Origin: an uncultured bacterium
GTDB taxonomy: Bacteria; Spirochaetota; Spirochaetia; Sphaerochaetales; Sphaerochaetaceae
Direction: 5' to 3'
NCBI GenBank assembly: GCA_905215015.1
Contig: CAJMOS010000144.1
Location: forward strand, 1-5,642
Length of the DNA stretch: 5,642 nucleotides
The translations under genes were made by a program, and so were the position numbers. Under the pieces are notes generated by a model. That model worked only from the letters and a program-made list of their open reading frames with translations. It was not told the DNA's origin and made no database searches. This document shows positions 5,023 through 5,642 of the stretch, piece by piece; positions within the stretch are counted from its first letter, which is position 1; each line of letters opens with the position of its first letter.

Positions 5023-5642
5023 ATGCTTGAGAAGCTGGACGCATTCAAAACCCAATTGCATGAACTGGACGCAAAACTAGCGGATCCCGATGTGGTCGCG
5101 GACCGGGCCCAGTACCGGACATTGATGCAGCAGCGCGGCCATTTGGGCCCCATCGTCGACAAATTGGCAGAACTCAAGGCGCTGGATGACGAGTTGCGGG
5201 AGACTGAAGCCCTCCTCCAGGATCCGGAAATGGCGGAGATGGCCAAGGAAGAAATCGATCCATTGAAGGCGAAAATCTCCCAGGTCGAGGATGAGGCGAA
5301 AGTCCTCCTGATCCCCCCCGACCCGCTTGAAGGCAAGAACATCATCATGGAGATCCGGGCCGGCACCGGCGGGGACGAGGCCGCACTCTTCGCGGCAGAC
5401 CTCTTCGGCATGTACAGCCGCTATGCCGAGCAGCGCCATTGGAAGATGGAGGTCATGAGCCAGAACCAGATCAACCTGGGGGGATATAAGGAAATCATCG
5501 TCTCGATCAGCGGCAAGGATGTCTATGGTTCGCTTCGCTGGGAAAGCGGTGTCCATCGCGTCCAGCGCGTACCCGTCACCGAGAGTGGCGGACGCATCCA
5601 CACCTCGGCTGCCAGCGTCGCCGTGCTTCCTGAGGCCGAGGA
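5023..5642 (+). CDS. prfA: Peptide chain release factor 1 (RF1), N-terminal part, cut by window edge
   Basis: The visible 206 residues cover the N-terminal helical domain (coiled-coil-like, about 1-95) and most of the codon-recognition domain. Landmarks are EIRAGTGGDEAALFA at 109-123, SQNQINLGGYKEI at 146-158, YGSLRWESGVHRVQRVP at 168-184 and TESGGRIHTSA at 186-196. The PxT tripeptide that reads the stop codon is P184-V185-T186; RF2 would carry SPF there, so this is RF1 (recognising UAA and UAG). The catalytic GGQ motif falls beyond the window. RF1 is usually about 355-360 residues, so roughly 150 are missing. The start at 5023 is supported by AGAGG seven bases upstream and by the family-typical MLEKL beginning. 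Confidence 0.97.
   Translation, partial: MLEKLDAFKTQLHELDAKLADPDVVADRAQYRTLMQQRGHLGPIVDKLAELKALDDELRETEALLQDPEMAEMAKEEIDPLKAKISQVEDEAKVLLIPPDPLEGKNIIMEIRAGTGGDEAALFAADLFGMYSRYAEQRHWKMEVMSQNQINLGGYKEIIVSISGKDVYGSLRWESGVHRVQRVPVTESGGRIHTSAASVAVLPEAE

Overview
The window is a piece of bacterial chromosome. It carries the housekeeping gene prfA at the right edge, with coding DNA that looks moderately GC-rich by eye (not counted). Gene content (a PF09820-type ATPase, the UPF0237/UPF0210 pair and the style of the release factor) would fit an anaerobic bacterium such as a Sphaerochaeta-like spirochaete or a Firmicute. That is a weak guess, because no rRNA or lineage-specific marker is present.

Left part, minus strand (1-1918). 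The window opens inside the 5' part of an AAA-ATPase-like gene (PF09820 type), which has a good promoter placed so that transcription would begin at the ATG. About 0.5 kb of gene-free DNA follows, ending in an AT-rich tract and a rho-independent terminator. That terminator closes a two-gene minus-strand operon: a ParA-family ATPase (ATG at 1918, strong Shine-Dalgarno sequence) and, overlapping it by ATGA, a 100-residue protein with a probable ribbon-helix-helix DNA-binding domain. Together they look like a compact partition cassette with a small RHH partner instead of ParB.

Intergenic control region (1919-2190). Upstream of parA lie two clusters of tandem GTATNN hexamers. One has five in-phase copies and contains a perfect 16-bp palindrome; the other sits between the parA start and the rest of its leader. 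Next to them is a second, unrelated dyad (ATCGGGA-CA-TCCCGAT). The hexamers are the natural candidate for the operator/centromere of the ParA-RHH pair.

Right part, plus strand (2191-5642). A tight operon encodes an ACT-domain protein (UPF0237), a UPF0210/DUF711 'PFL family' protein overlapping it by ATGA, and, seven bases later, an MFS transporter. The first two are a widely conserved pair of unknown biochemistry; the transporter in the same transcript suggests that the ligand or product is a small metabolite moved across the membrane. prfA (peptide chain release factor 1) follows with its own sigma70-type promoter and runs off the window.

The most interesting points are the chromosomal ParA-RHH cassette with its hexamer iterons, the ACT-UPF0210-MFS operon, and two genes whose promoter geometry predicts leaderless mRNAs.
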